DNA from: a virus
Length of the DNA: 64,000 nt
Virus record (IMG/VR): IMGVR_UViG_3300027782_000027
Coordinates: 124,001-188,000 of that record
Reading direction: 5' to 3' (one strand)
Shown here: one piece after another, positions 39,376-47,700 of the stretch
Layout of the letters: the number at the start of each line of letters is the position of its first letter
Numbering within the stretch: the stretch's first letter is position 1
Translations under genes and position numbers: made by a program
The notes under the pieces: model-generated
What the model saw: only the letters and a program-made list of their open reading frames with translations
Told to the model about the DNA's origin: nothing
Databases searched by the model: none

Positions 39376-40086
39376 ATGAAATTTACATTTACTACTTTTT
39401 GTTTTGGTGAAAGATATTATAACCAAGTTAATAGATTTATTGGTGATATCGTAGAATCAGATTATAAAACAAATTTGGTTGTCATTACCGATGACCCAAG
39501 TAAGATTAATAATCAAGAATTTGTTCACGCCTTCAACATTAATGATTTTAATCCAAATTATTTGGAGTATGCTAAAAACTACTATGACTTTGATTTTTCA
39601 GTTAAAAGATATTCGTTAAGAGCAGCTTTAAGTATTGGTTTTACTAAAATCATATTAGTTGATTGTGATATGAGAGTTAACCCATCTTTCTTTAATGAAG
39701 AAAAGATTTTGGGGGCGTTTGATGAGAATTGTTTATCAGGGCCAGTTACCTATAATTTTCACGAACAAGTTCATACTAATAGTGAATTAGGTAGACGATT
39801 ACTTGAGTATGAGAAATACTTTAATCATGAGGTTGATAAAGATAAGTTGGAGGTTATGCCTGAAGATTGTATTCAATACTTGAGTATTGATGAAGATAAG
39901 TTTAATGGTTTTTTAGATACTTGGGACAAGTGTATTGAATATAAAAAAGAAAAAGGTTTGAGAAACATACCCGCTGGTAACATAGATGAGATGTGTTTTT
40001 CAGCATTATTTAATGGAATTGAAATAAAAAATAACGCTTATAAAGCATCAAATATAATATACGCAGAACATGACAAATGGTACTAA
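39376..40086 (+). CDS. Glycosyltransferase-like protein with DxD motif
   Basis: This 236-residue protein has a nucleotide-sugar-binding type start (TFTTFCFGERYYNQVNRFI, NLVVITDDPS) and a GT-A-like metal motif IILVDCDMRV (Asp96-x-Asp98). A later IPAGNIDEMCFSALFNG resembles the acceptor-side region of such enzymes. It is shorter than many glycosyltransferases but has the main landmarks. It starts three bases after the GlcNAc-transferase-like gene and overlaps the next by 17 bases. Sugar and acceptor are unknown. Confidence 0.65.
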   Translation: MKFTFTTFCFGERYYNQVNRFIGDIVESDYKTNLVVITDDPSKINNQEFVHAFNINDFNPNYLEYAKNYYDFDFSVKRYSLRAALSIGFTKIILVDCDMRVNPSFFNEEKILGAFDENCLSGPVTYNFHEQVHTNSELGRRLLEYEKYFNHEVDKDKLEVMPEDCIQYLSIDEDKFNGFLDTWDKCIEYKKEKGLRNIPAGNIDEMCFSALFNGIEIKNNAYKASNIIYAEHDKWY

Positions 40087-40924
40087 AATAATTTCGGCAA
40101 TTTATGAATTAAAATATGTTGAAGGGATTAATAGTGAGAGATATAAAAATTTTCCATTATTGGTCGCGACGATTAAAAATATAATTTATCCTGAATATCG
40201 TTACGTAATTTATACTGACCAAAATTCATATGATAAATTTAATTTAAAGTATGAATTTAATTTTCCAAATGTTGAATTCAAGTTTAAAGAATTAAATACA
40301 TCTGAAACTTGTGAATTAATTGATAGAATTAGAACTCAAGAATTATCAGGTGGAATTAACTATGATAGAATTTATTGTGTAAACAATTATTTGGAAGTTG
40401 TTTTAAATAAACTTAAATTCTTAATTGATGAGTCACATGATTGTGATAATATCTTTTGGATTGATGCCGGATTGATTGGAACATCTTGTCACGATGGGTG
40501 GAGAGATTACATGGCTCCGTTAATTAATTCAAAAAACTTTTTGGATAAGGTGGTTGATAAGATAAACCAACATGGGTTTATTCATTTAAAAGGTAATTCA
40601 ATTGTTATGAATTATGAAACAGTTGCTAAGTTTAATGACCTATTTGGTGTTGAATTAAAGGTTGTTCCTGGATGTCTATTTGGTGGAACATCAGAAAAAG
40701 TTAGACATATTTTAGACGAATATTTAGACATTTTTAATCAATACTTAACTACACATAACCAACTTATTAGTGAACAAGAGGTTCTTACTGCTATTACAGG
40801 TAAACATTCTGATAAATGTTATGCTTTTGAGTTTGGAGATTGGTTAGACTTACAAAGAGCATTTTTAGACATTTTAGACATTTATGATGAAACAAAATAT
40901 GTAAGGGAGAAATGTTATGTTTAG
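40070..40924 (+). CDS. HtrL/YibB-like putative glycosyltransferase
   Basis: 284 residues with the signature FWIDAGL at residues 129-135, found in HtrL/YibB-like proteins and in one domain of the neighbour at 41477. Before it come YRYVIYTDQNSYDKF, a donor-side fold pattern, and a YLEVVLNKLKFL helix. After it comes PGCLFGGTSEKVRHILDEY, matching the GGxxGG-type segment of the neighbour. Family members are linked to surface-polysaccharide synthesis, mostly by annotation. It overlaps both neighbouring genes (17 and 8 bases), a compact cluster. Confidence 0.7.
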   Translation: MTNGTKIISAIYELKYVEGINSERYKNFPLLVATIKNIIYPEYRYVIYTDQNSYDKFNLKYEFNFPNVEFKFKELNTSETCELIDRIRTQELSGGINYDRIYCVNNYLEVVLNKLKFLIDESHDCDNIFWIDAGLIGTSCHDGWRDYMAPLINSKNFLDKVVDKINQHGFIHLKGNSIVMNYETVAKFNDLFGVELKVVPGCLFGGTSEKVRHILDEYLDIFNQYLTTHNQLISEQEVLTAITGKHSDKCYAFEFGDWLDLQRAFLDILDIYDETKYVREKCYV

Positions 40925-41480
40925 TCTTAATATTGTTTGTACTTCTATTGGAAGGGAAACCCTACCAAGATTGATTGAGTCATTCAAAGACCAATTAGAT
41001 ACAACTGATATTTTTACAATAATATCTGATATTAATCACGAATTTGTTTCAGAAGTATTATCAAGATATGAGTTTAAATTCAAAGTTAATCACATATTAA
41101 ATCAAGGCGAACAAAAGTGGAAATACGGACATCCATTAATTAATGAAAACATTAATTCATTAGAAGGTGATTTTATAATGTTTGCCGATGATGATGATAG
41201 ATACACTGAAGAAGCATTTAAAGTAATCAAAGAAACTATTAAAGATAAAAACAAATTATACATATTCAAACACAATTGGTTAGGTGATATTAATTGGAGA
41301 TTAAAAGATTTTACAAGAGGTAATGTAGGTAAATGTATGGGAGTGATTCCAAATACACATAATTTACCGATGTTCCAAGAAGATGTTTTTGGAGATGTTA
41401 TTTTTTATGAAGAGATAGGTAAAGTGTTTGAAAGTGAATTTGTTGATTACATAATCTATAAAGTTAGACATACGGAATGA
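40917..41480 (+). CDS. Small family-2-like glycosyltransferase
   Basis: A 187-residue GT-A-fold protein: N-terminal SLNIVCTSIGRETLPRLIES (the usual opening of family 2 enzymes) and the metal motif FADDDDRY at residues 90-96. A later KCMGVIPNTHNLPMF lies where acceptor contacts are expected. It is short, so it may be a minimal catalytic domain that works with a neighbour. It overlaps the preceding gene by eight bases and the next by four. Confidence 0.72.
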   Translation: MFSLNIVCTSIGRETLPRLIESFKDQLDTTDIFTIISDINHEFVSEVLSRYEFKFKVNHILNQGEQKWKYGHPLINENINSLEGDFIMFADDDDRYTEEAFKVIKETIKDKNKLYIFKHNWLGDINWRLKDFTRGNVGKCMGVIPNTHNLPMFQEDVFGDVIFYEEIGKVFESEFVDYIIYKVRHTE

Positions 41481-43147
41481 GTAATATTACATTAGTTACA
41501 GGATTGTGGAATATTGGAAGGGAAAATCTTGAAGAAGGTTGGTCTCGTTCTTTTTCACATTATTTAGAAAAATTTGAACAACTATTAAAAGTTGAAGAAA
41601 ACTTAATAATTTTTGGTGAAAAGGAATTGGAGGAATTTGTTTGGGAAAGAAGAGACCAAAGTAATACCCAATTTATTTTAAGAGATAAGAGTTGGTTTGT
41701 TGAAAATGACTTTTACAATAAAATACAAGAAATTAGAAATAATCCTGAATGGTATAATCAATCAGGGTGGTTAAAAGAATCAACACAAGGTAGATTGGAA
41801 ATATACAATCCACTTGTTATGTCAAAAATGTTTATATTAAATGATGCAAGGATTTTTGATAAGTTTAATTCAGAGTTTTTATTTTGGATTGACGCTGGAC
41901 TTACAAATACTGTTCATCCTGGATATTTTACACATGATAAGGTTTTAAATAATTTAAGTAAGTATATTGATAAGTTTACATTTGTTTGTTTTCCATACGA
42001 TGCAAGTAATGAGATACATGGATTTTCATACCCAAAGATTAATCAGTGGGCTGAAGATGATGTAAAGAAAGTTGCTCGTGGTGGGTTCTTTGGTGGGCCG
42101 AAAGAAACCATATCACAGATGAATGGTGAATACTATAACCTATTGAATGATACACTATCAAGTGGGTACATGGGAACGGAAGAGTCAATATTTTCAATAA
42201 TGGTTTATAAGTTAAGTGAATACATAAATTATTTTGAAATTGAATATAATGGTTTATTTGGGAAATTCTTTGAGGATTTAAAAGATGATGTTTTAGTTAA
42301 AAAGACAGAGTTTGTTAAAATTCAAAATGATTTAGATATAGATAAAGTTGCGTTGTATGTAATAACATTCAATTCACCAAAACAATTTGAAACATTAATT
42401 AAATCTATGATTGAATATGATAGGGATTTCTTGGACAAACCAAAGAAATTTTTATTGGATAACTCTACAGATTTATCAACAACTGAAGAATACTTAAGAC
42501 TTTGTAAAGAATATGACTTTGAACATATTAAAAAAGATAACATAGGCATTACAGGTGGAAGACAATGGACTGCTGAACACTTTGATGAAACAGGGTTGGA
42601 CTATATGTTATTCTTTGAAGATGATATGTTTTTTTATTCAAAAAAAAATGAAGTATGTAGAAATGGGTTCAACAGATATGTGAGTAATCTATATCAAAAA
42701 AGTTTAGAGATAGTTAACAAAGAAAACTTTGATTTTTTAAAATTAAATTTTTCAGAGTTTTATGGTGATAATAGTACTCAGTGGAGTTGGTATAATGTTC
42801 CACAAAATTTCAGAGAACAACATTGGCCAAAAAACCCAAGATTACCTCAACATGGTTTAGACCCGAACGCTCCAAAAACAAAATTTAACGAGATAAAAAC
42901 ACATAAGGGTTTACCATATGCTTCAGGTGAAATTTATTTGTGTAACTGGCCTATAATCCTTTCAAAAAGTGGGAGTTATAAATGTTATTTGGAGACAAAA
43001 TATCAACACCCATATGAGCAAACTTTAATGTCTCACAACTTCCAAAACACAATTAAAGGTAAGTTAAAACCAGGTATTTTATTACTCACTCCTACCGAAC
43101 ATGATAGATTTGAACATTATGATAGTAATTTAAGAAAAGAATGTTGA
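41477..43147 (+). CDS. Two-domain glycosyltransferase: HtrL-like plus GT-A-like
   Basis: Residues 1-270 resemble HtrL/YibB and WlaTC-type proteins: LVTGLWNIGRENLEEGWSRS, FWIDAGL at 136-142 and ARGGFFGGPKETI. Residues about 290-556 look like a separate GT-A domain: ALYVITFNSPKQFETLIKSM, GITGGRQWTAEHF and the acidic metal motif FFEDDMFF (Glu381-Asp382-Asp383), then ASGEIYLCNWPIILSK. A bifunctional enzyme adding two sugars in sequence is an attractive inference. It overlaps the previous gene by four bases and ends the cluster. Confidence 0.72.
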   Translation: MSNITLVTGLWNIGRENLEEGWSRSFSHYLEKFEQLLKVEENLIIFGEKELEEFVWERRDQSNTQFILRDKSWFVENDFYNKIQEIRNNPEWYNQSGWLKESTQGRLEIYNPLVMSKMFILNDARIFDKFNSEFLFWIDAGLTNTVHPGYFTHDKVLNNLSKYIDKFTFVCFPYDASNEIHGFSYPKINQWAEDDVKKVARGGFFGGPKETISQMNGEYYNLLNDTLSSGYMGTEESIFSIMVYKLSEYINYFEIEYNGLFGKFFEDLKDDVLVKKTEFVKIQNDLDIDKVALYVITFNSPKQFETLIKSMIEYDRDFLDKPKKFLLDNSTDLSTTEEYLRLCKEYDFEHIKKDNIGITGGRQWTAEHFDETGLDYMLFFEDDMFFYSKKNEVCRNGFNRYVSNLYQKSLEIVNKENFDFLKLNFSEFYGDNSTQWSWYNVPQNFREQHWPKNPRLPQHGLDPNAPKTKFNEIKTHKGLPYASGEIYLCNWPIILSKSGSYKCYLETKYQHPYEQTLMSHNFQNTIKGKLKPGILLLTPTEHDRFEHYDSNLRKEC

Positions 43148-43155
43148 TTTTTTGA

Positions 43156-43162
43156 TATTTAT
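43156..43162 (+). promoter_or_regulatory. TATTTAT motif after the glycosyltransferase cluster
   Basis: TATTTAT ends 14 bases before the ATG at 43177, in the 29-base gap between the cluster and the next structural genes. Confidence 0.4.
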
Positions 43163-43176
43163 TTAAAAAACTATTA

Positions 43177-43545
43177 ATGGAATTTTTTATTAACAAAGGT
43201 GCAACACTGCCTGTTCTTAAAATGCAAGTGGTTAAAGATGGTATTGCTGACATAACAGAGTTTATGTCACTGATAGAAACCTCGTTGATTTATTTTTCCA
43301 TGATAGATGTTAAAACGGGAGGTTACAAGATTCTGAATAAGAAAGGAGGGTTTGTTGAAAAGACATTTATTGACCCAAACGCTGAGACAGAATACTATGT
43401 TTATTATAAATTCACTTCAAGCGATACAAGTAGAGAGGGACTTTATGAAGGAGAGTTTGTTTTTATCACTGATACAGGAACTTATATTTTACCAATCAGA
43501 GAAAAACTTACGATAAAAATTGGTAATAGTTACGTATCTATTTAA
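43177..43545 (+). CDS. Small structural protein, paralogue of the next gene's head (122 aa)
   Basis: A 122-residue beta-rich protein starting MEFFINKGATLPVLKMQVVK. The next gene starts MEWFIKKNSTLPVFQVEISK and both continue with matched strands (YYVYYKFTSSDTSREGLYEG against YYVNYQFTSRETKNEGKFLV). The two are therefore tandem paralogues, one as a stand-alone protein and one fused to a linker and tail. The fold is not identified; it looks like a small immunoglobulin-like virion domain. One base separates the two genes. Confidence 0.72.
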   Translation: MEFFINKGATLPVLKMQVVKDGIADITEFMSLIETSLIYFSMIDVKTGGYKILNKKGGFVEKTFIDPNAETEYYVYYKFTSSDTSREGLYEGEFVFITDTGTYILPIREKLTIKIGNSYVSI

Positions 43546-43546
43546 T

Positions 43547-44755
43547 ATGGAATGGTTTATTAAGAAAAATTCAACGTTACCAGTTTTCCAAGTTGAGATA
43601 TCAAAAGACGGAAGAAGTGATTTTGGTTTAGATGAAAATATTTCGGGTAATACAATTTTAATTTCGGTATATGACGAAATTAATAAGAAATATGTTGTAG
43701 CGTCTAAAGAATGTTATATTACAACAAGTGCGTCTACTGTTAATCCTTTAGATATTACTTATTATGTAAACTATCAATTCACAAGTAGAGAAACAAAAAA
43801 TGAAGGTAAGTTTTTAGTTCAGTTTTTAAAACAATCATCTCAGGGTATTGTTATTATACCATTACCTCAAAAAATTTATGTAAGTGTTCTTAGTAGTTTT
43901 AGTTTAAACTCTTACTCTTATCCAACTAATAATCCTTACATTATTGATAGACCTTGTTGTAACGCACCTGCTCTACCTGCAACACCTACTCCGACTCCAA
44001 GTATTACTCCAAGTGTTACACCAACAATGTCTTTAACACCTACGAGAACCCCAACTCTCACCCCAACAACGACAACAACCCCAACATTTACTCCGACACC
44101 ATCTATAACAAAACCTTTGTACTACGCTTATGTATTCGCAGAACCACAAGATTCTTCGGCAAGTGGTTCGTTGTATGGATTAGGAAGTTATATGTATTAC
44201 TTGGCGGATGGTGTTACAGTTGATACTAATGTTAATTGGTACGGATGGGGTAATTCGGGAGCTCTTCCATTACCGACAAGTCCAAACTACAGTTATATGA
44301 TGAACAAATACTCATCATACTCAGGATTTACGGGTGGAACAGGAAACTTTGTTAAACCTACAGACTTAAAAGGTGTGTTAAACCAATTCTCAAATACTAT
44401 TAACGATAGTTTCGGATGTTTAATTAACCAATACACATTTGAGACAATTGAGGTTAATAATAGTGATATTAACACTAGCTTACAGTACATGTATACGATT
44501 TGGATACCACTTGCTGGTGTGGGGGGAAGTTTAAATAACATGACAGTAAATGTTGGTTATCAATCACAACCTTGTGACTTTGATATTTTAGCAACTCCTG
44601 ACCCTAAAATTTCGGTTGGGAATATTACAATAACTTCAGGTGGAGCGATACCTGCGGGGACTTATAGAGTATTATACTTGTCTAACGATGGATTGTTACC
44701 TCCAAAACTTCCTGATAAAAATAATTATTATTTCAAAGGGGTGTATAAAACCTAA
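43547..44755 (+). CDS. Modular fibre-region protein: Ig-like head, Thr-Pro linker, shared tail (402 aa)
   Basis: The start is the ATG at 43547, because its MEWFIKK matches the start of the upstream paralogue; an upstream TTG at 43520 would overlap that gene needlessly. Residues 1-140 are the paralogous head. Residues 146-190 are a TPTPSITPS-type linker. Residues about 192-402 are a tail beginning YAYVFAEPQDSSASGS and ending YYFKGVYKT, related to the tail of the 334-residue protein at 34971. A conserved YTIWIPLAG (YTWIIPTNL in the relative) is visible. It is followed 29 bases later by the giant fibre gene, so it may take part in the same appendage. Confidence 0.75.
   Translation: MEWFIKKNSTLPVFQVEISKDGRSDFGLDENISGNTILISVYDEINKKYVVASKECYITTSASTVNPLDITYYVNYQFTSRETKNEGKFLVQFLKQSSQGIVIIPLPQKIYVSVLSSFSLNSYSYPTNNPYIIDRPCCNAPALPATPTPTPSITPSVTPTMSLTPTRTPTLTPTTTTTPTFTPTPSITKPLYYAYVFAEPQDSSASGSLYGLGSYMYYLADGVTVDTNVNWYGWGNSGALPLPTSPNYSYMMNKYSSYSGFTGGTGNFVKPTDLKGVLNQFSNTINDSFGCLINQYTFETIEVNNSDINTSLQYMYTIWIPLAGVGGSLNNMTVNVGYQSQPCDFDILATPDPKISVGNITITSGGAIPAGTYRVLYLSNDGLLPPKLPDKNNYYFKGVYKT
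43982..44116 (+). repeat. Thr-Pro-rich linker repeat
   Basis: 45 codons of Thr/Pro/Ser repeats ([21 protein letters not shown]) inside the 402-residue protein, like those at 35193-35408. Confidence 0.85.
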
Positions 44756-44784
44756 AAAAAAGATAATTATTAGTAAGTAAAAAA

Positions 44785-47700
44785 ATGGCAATACCGTATC
44801 AAAATCCAATAAGTGCGTCCCAAATTACAGGACCTTTCAGTGTAGCGAGAACAAGCCCATACGGAACCAATTTTAATGTTTTAAATGTTGGTGGATGGCA
44901 AGAGGCGGCATACCTTACTAATTTAGGTTTAATATTTAGTGGGCAAGGACAACAACAATTAAGTGTTAATAATATACCTATTAATATTAACATTGGTAAC
45001 GGTACATTTTCTCCAACATATTTAACTTTAAATTCTGACAATTTCTCTTCGGGTAGAAGAAGATTGGGTATGATTGTTTGGGTTAATGAAACTGAAACAG
45101 CATATCAATATCAAATAGACAATTACAATGATTTATGGGATGCGGCGGTAAGTGCTAATTCTGTAACTCAATTATCTTACGAAACTATTGTAAAGAACAA
45201 TACACCTGAAGGTCAGGCATTTATTAATGCTTGGACAGGTTCAACTATTGAAGGTGTTAGTGGCGTAACAAGAGCAAATGCTCGTTGGAGAGTTTTTGCA
45301 CAAGGTACTGAATTAACGGGTGGTACTTATTTTTCAGGTACAAGTACATTAGAATTATATAATAGTGATGGAACTGTTATTTCTGTAACAGGTATTACGG
45401 CATCTGGTTCTAATGGTAGTTCTGGAACATCAGGTTCAAGTGGTTCATCAGGTAGTTCAGGTTCAAGTGGGTCTTCGGGAACTTCAGGTAGTAATGGTTC
45501 GTCAGGTAGTAGTGGAACAAGCGGAACAAGTGGAACATCGGGTAGTACAGGAACTAGTGGTTCATCAGGAAGTGTAGGTACAAGTGGTAGTTCGGGATTA
45601 AGTGGTGTTGACGGTACAAATGGTACTAGTGGTTCATCTGGAAGTGTAGGTACATCAGGAACTTCAGGGTCATCAGGAAGTTCAGGTACAGGTGGAACAT
45701 CAGGAACTTCAGGTACATCAGGAAGTACTGGAACTTCAGGTTCAAGTGGTAGTGTTGGGACTAGTGGTACATCAGGTTCAAGTGGTTCTTCAGGAAGTGT
45801 TGGTACGTCTGGTTCATCTGGAAGTGCAGGTACATCAGGAACTTCAGGGTCATCAGGAAGTTCAGGTACAAGCGGAACATCAGGAACTGGAGGAACTTCA
45901 GGTTCAAGTGGTAGTGTTGGGACTAGTGGTACATCAGGAACAAGTGGTTCTTCAGGTACATCAGGTAGTTCAGGTTCAAGTGGTTCATCGGGAAGTTCAG
46001 GTTCAAGTGGTTCATCGGGTACATCAGGTAGTACTGGTACTAGTGGTAGTAGTGGAACAAGCGGAACGTCGGGTTCATCAGGTTCTGCGGGAAGTAGTGG
46101 TTCATCAGGTAGTGTTGGAACATCTGGTTCAAGTGGTAGTTCAGGTAGTTCTGGTTCATCAGGTACATCTGGCTCAAGTGGTAGCTCTGGTTCAACAGGT
46201 TCGTCAGGTAGTAGTGGTATAACTGGGTCTTCAGGTACGAGTGGTAGTTCTGGCACATCAGGTTCATCTGGTAGTTCAGGTTCTTCAGGTTCATCTGGTA
46301 GTTCAGGTTCTTCAGGTAGTACTGGTTCATCAGGAACTAGCGGAACATCAGGAACATCAGGTACAAGTGGTAGTTCAGGTTCTACAGGAACATCGGGTTC
46401 TACAGGAACATCGGGTTCTACAGGAACATCGGGTTCATCAGGTAGTAGTGGCTCAAGTGGAAGTTCAGGATTGACAGGTTCATCAGGAACATCGGGTTCA
46501 TCAGGGACATCGGGTTCATCAGGTAGTTCTGGTTCAAGTGGTAGTAGCGGAAGTACAGGGTCTTCGGGCACAAGTGGTAGTTCTGGTACATCAGGTTCAT
46601 CAGGAAGTTCAGGTTCATCAGGTTCTAGCGGTAGTGTTGGAACTTCGGGAACAAGTGGTTCAAGTGGAAGTTCAGGTTCTTCAGGAAGTGTAGGAACATC
46701 AGGTACAAGTGGTAGTTCAGGTTCGTCTGGCTCAAGTGGAAATACAGGTTCAAGTGGAACGAGTGGTTCATCAGGTACATCTGGCTCAAGTGGTAGTTCA
46801 GGTTCGTCTGGCTCAAGTGGTTCAAGTGGAAGTTCAGGTTCTTCAGGAAGTGTAGGAACATCAGGTACAAGTGGTAGTTCAGGTTCTTCAGGTAGTTCAG
46901 GTGTTAATGGTTCTTCAGGGACTAGTGGTAGTTCGGGAACATCTGGTTCTTCAGGAAGTTCGGGTTCATCAGGTTCTAGTGGTAGTTCAGGAACATCTGG
47001 CTCAAGCGGGTCTTCTGGTTCAAGTGGAAGTACTGGTTCTTCAGGAAGTGCAGGTACATCGGGTAGTGTAGGAACTAGCGGTAGTTCTGGTTCATCTGGT
47101 TCTTCAGGTAGTACTGGCTCAAGTGGTACTTCAGGTTCATCAGGTAGTGTAGGTACTAGTGGTTCATCAGGTAGTGTAGGTACTAGTGGTTCATCAGGTA
47201 GCACTGGTTCAAGTGGTAGTAGCGGAAGTACAGGGTCTTCTGGTACAAGTGGGAGCTCAGGAACATCTGGTACTAGCGGTAGTTCTGGGTCATCTGGTTC
47301 AGTTGGTACAAGCGGTTCATCAGGTAGTGTTGGAACATCTGGTTCATCAGGTTCTGTTGGTACTTCAGGAACATCGGGTTCATCAGGTAGTACTGGTTCA
47401 AGTGGAAGTTCAGGAAGTAGTGGTAGTGTAGGAACAAGTGGTTCTTCAGGGACATCTGGCTCAACAGGTACTTCAGGAACATCAGGTTCAAGTGGGTCTT
47501 CAGGTAGTTCGGGTTCATCAGGAAGTTCAGGTACAAGCGGAACATCAGGTTCAGTAGGAACAAGTGGTTCATCGGGAAGTTCAGGGTCAACAGGAACTTC
47601 AGGTTCAAGTGGGTCTTCAGGTAGTTCAGGAAGTAGCGGAACATCTGGTTCTAGTGGAAGTGTTGGAACTTCTGGCACATCAGGAACAAGTGGTTCATCG

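Noticed and set aside
43520-43546. An upstream TTG start for the 402-residue protein
   Set aside because: It would overlap the previous gene, and the paralogue starts with the same ME-x-FI-x-K at the ATG at 43547.
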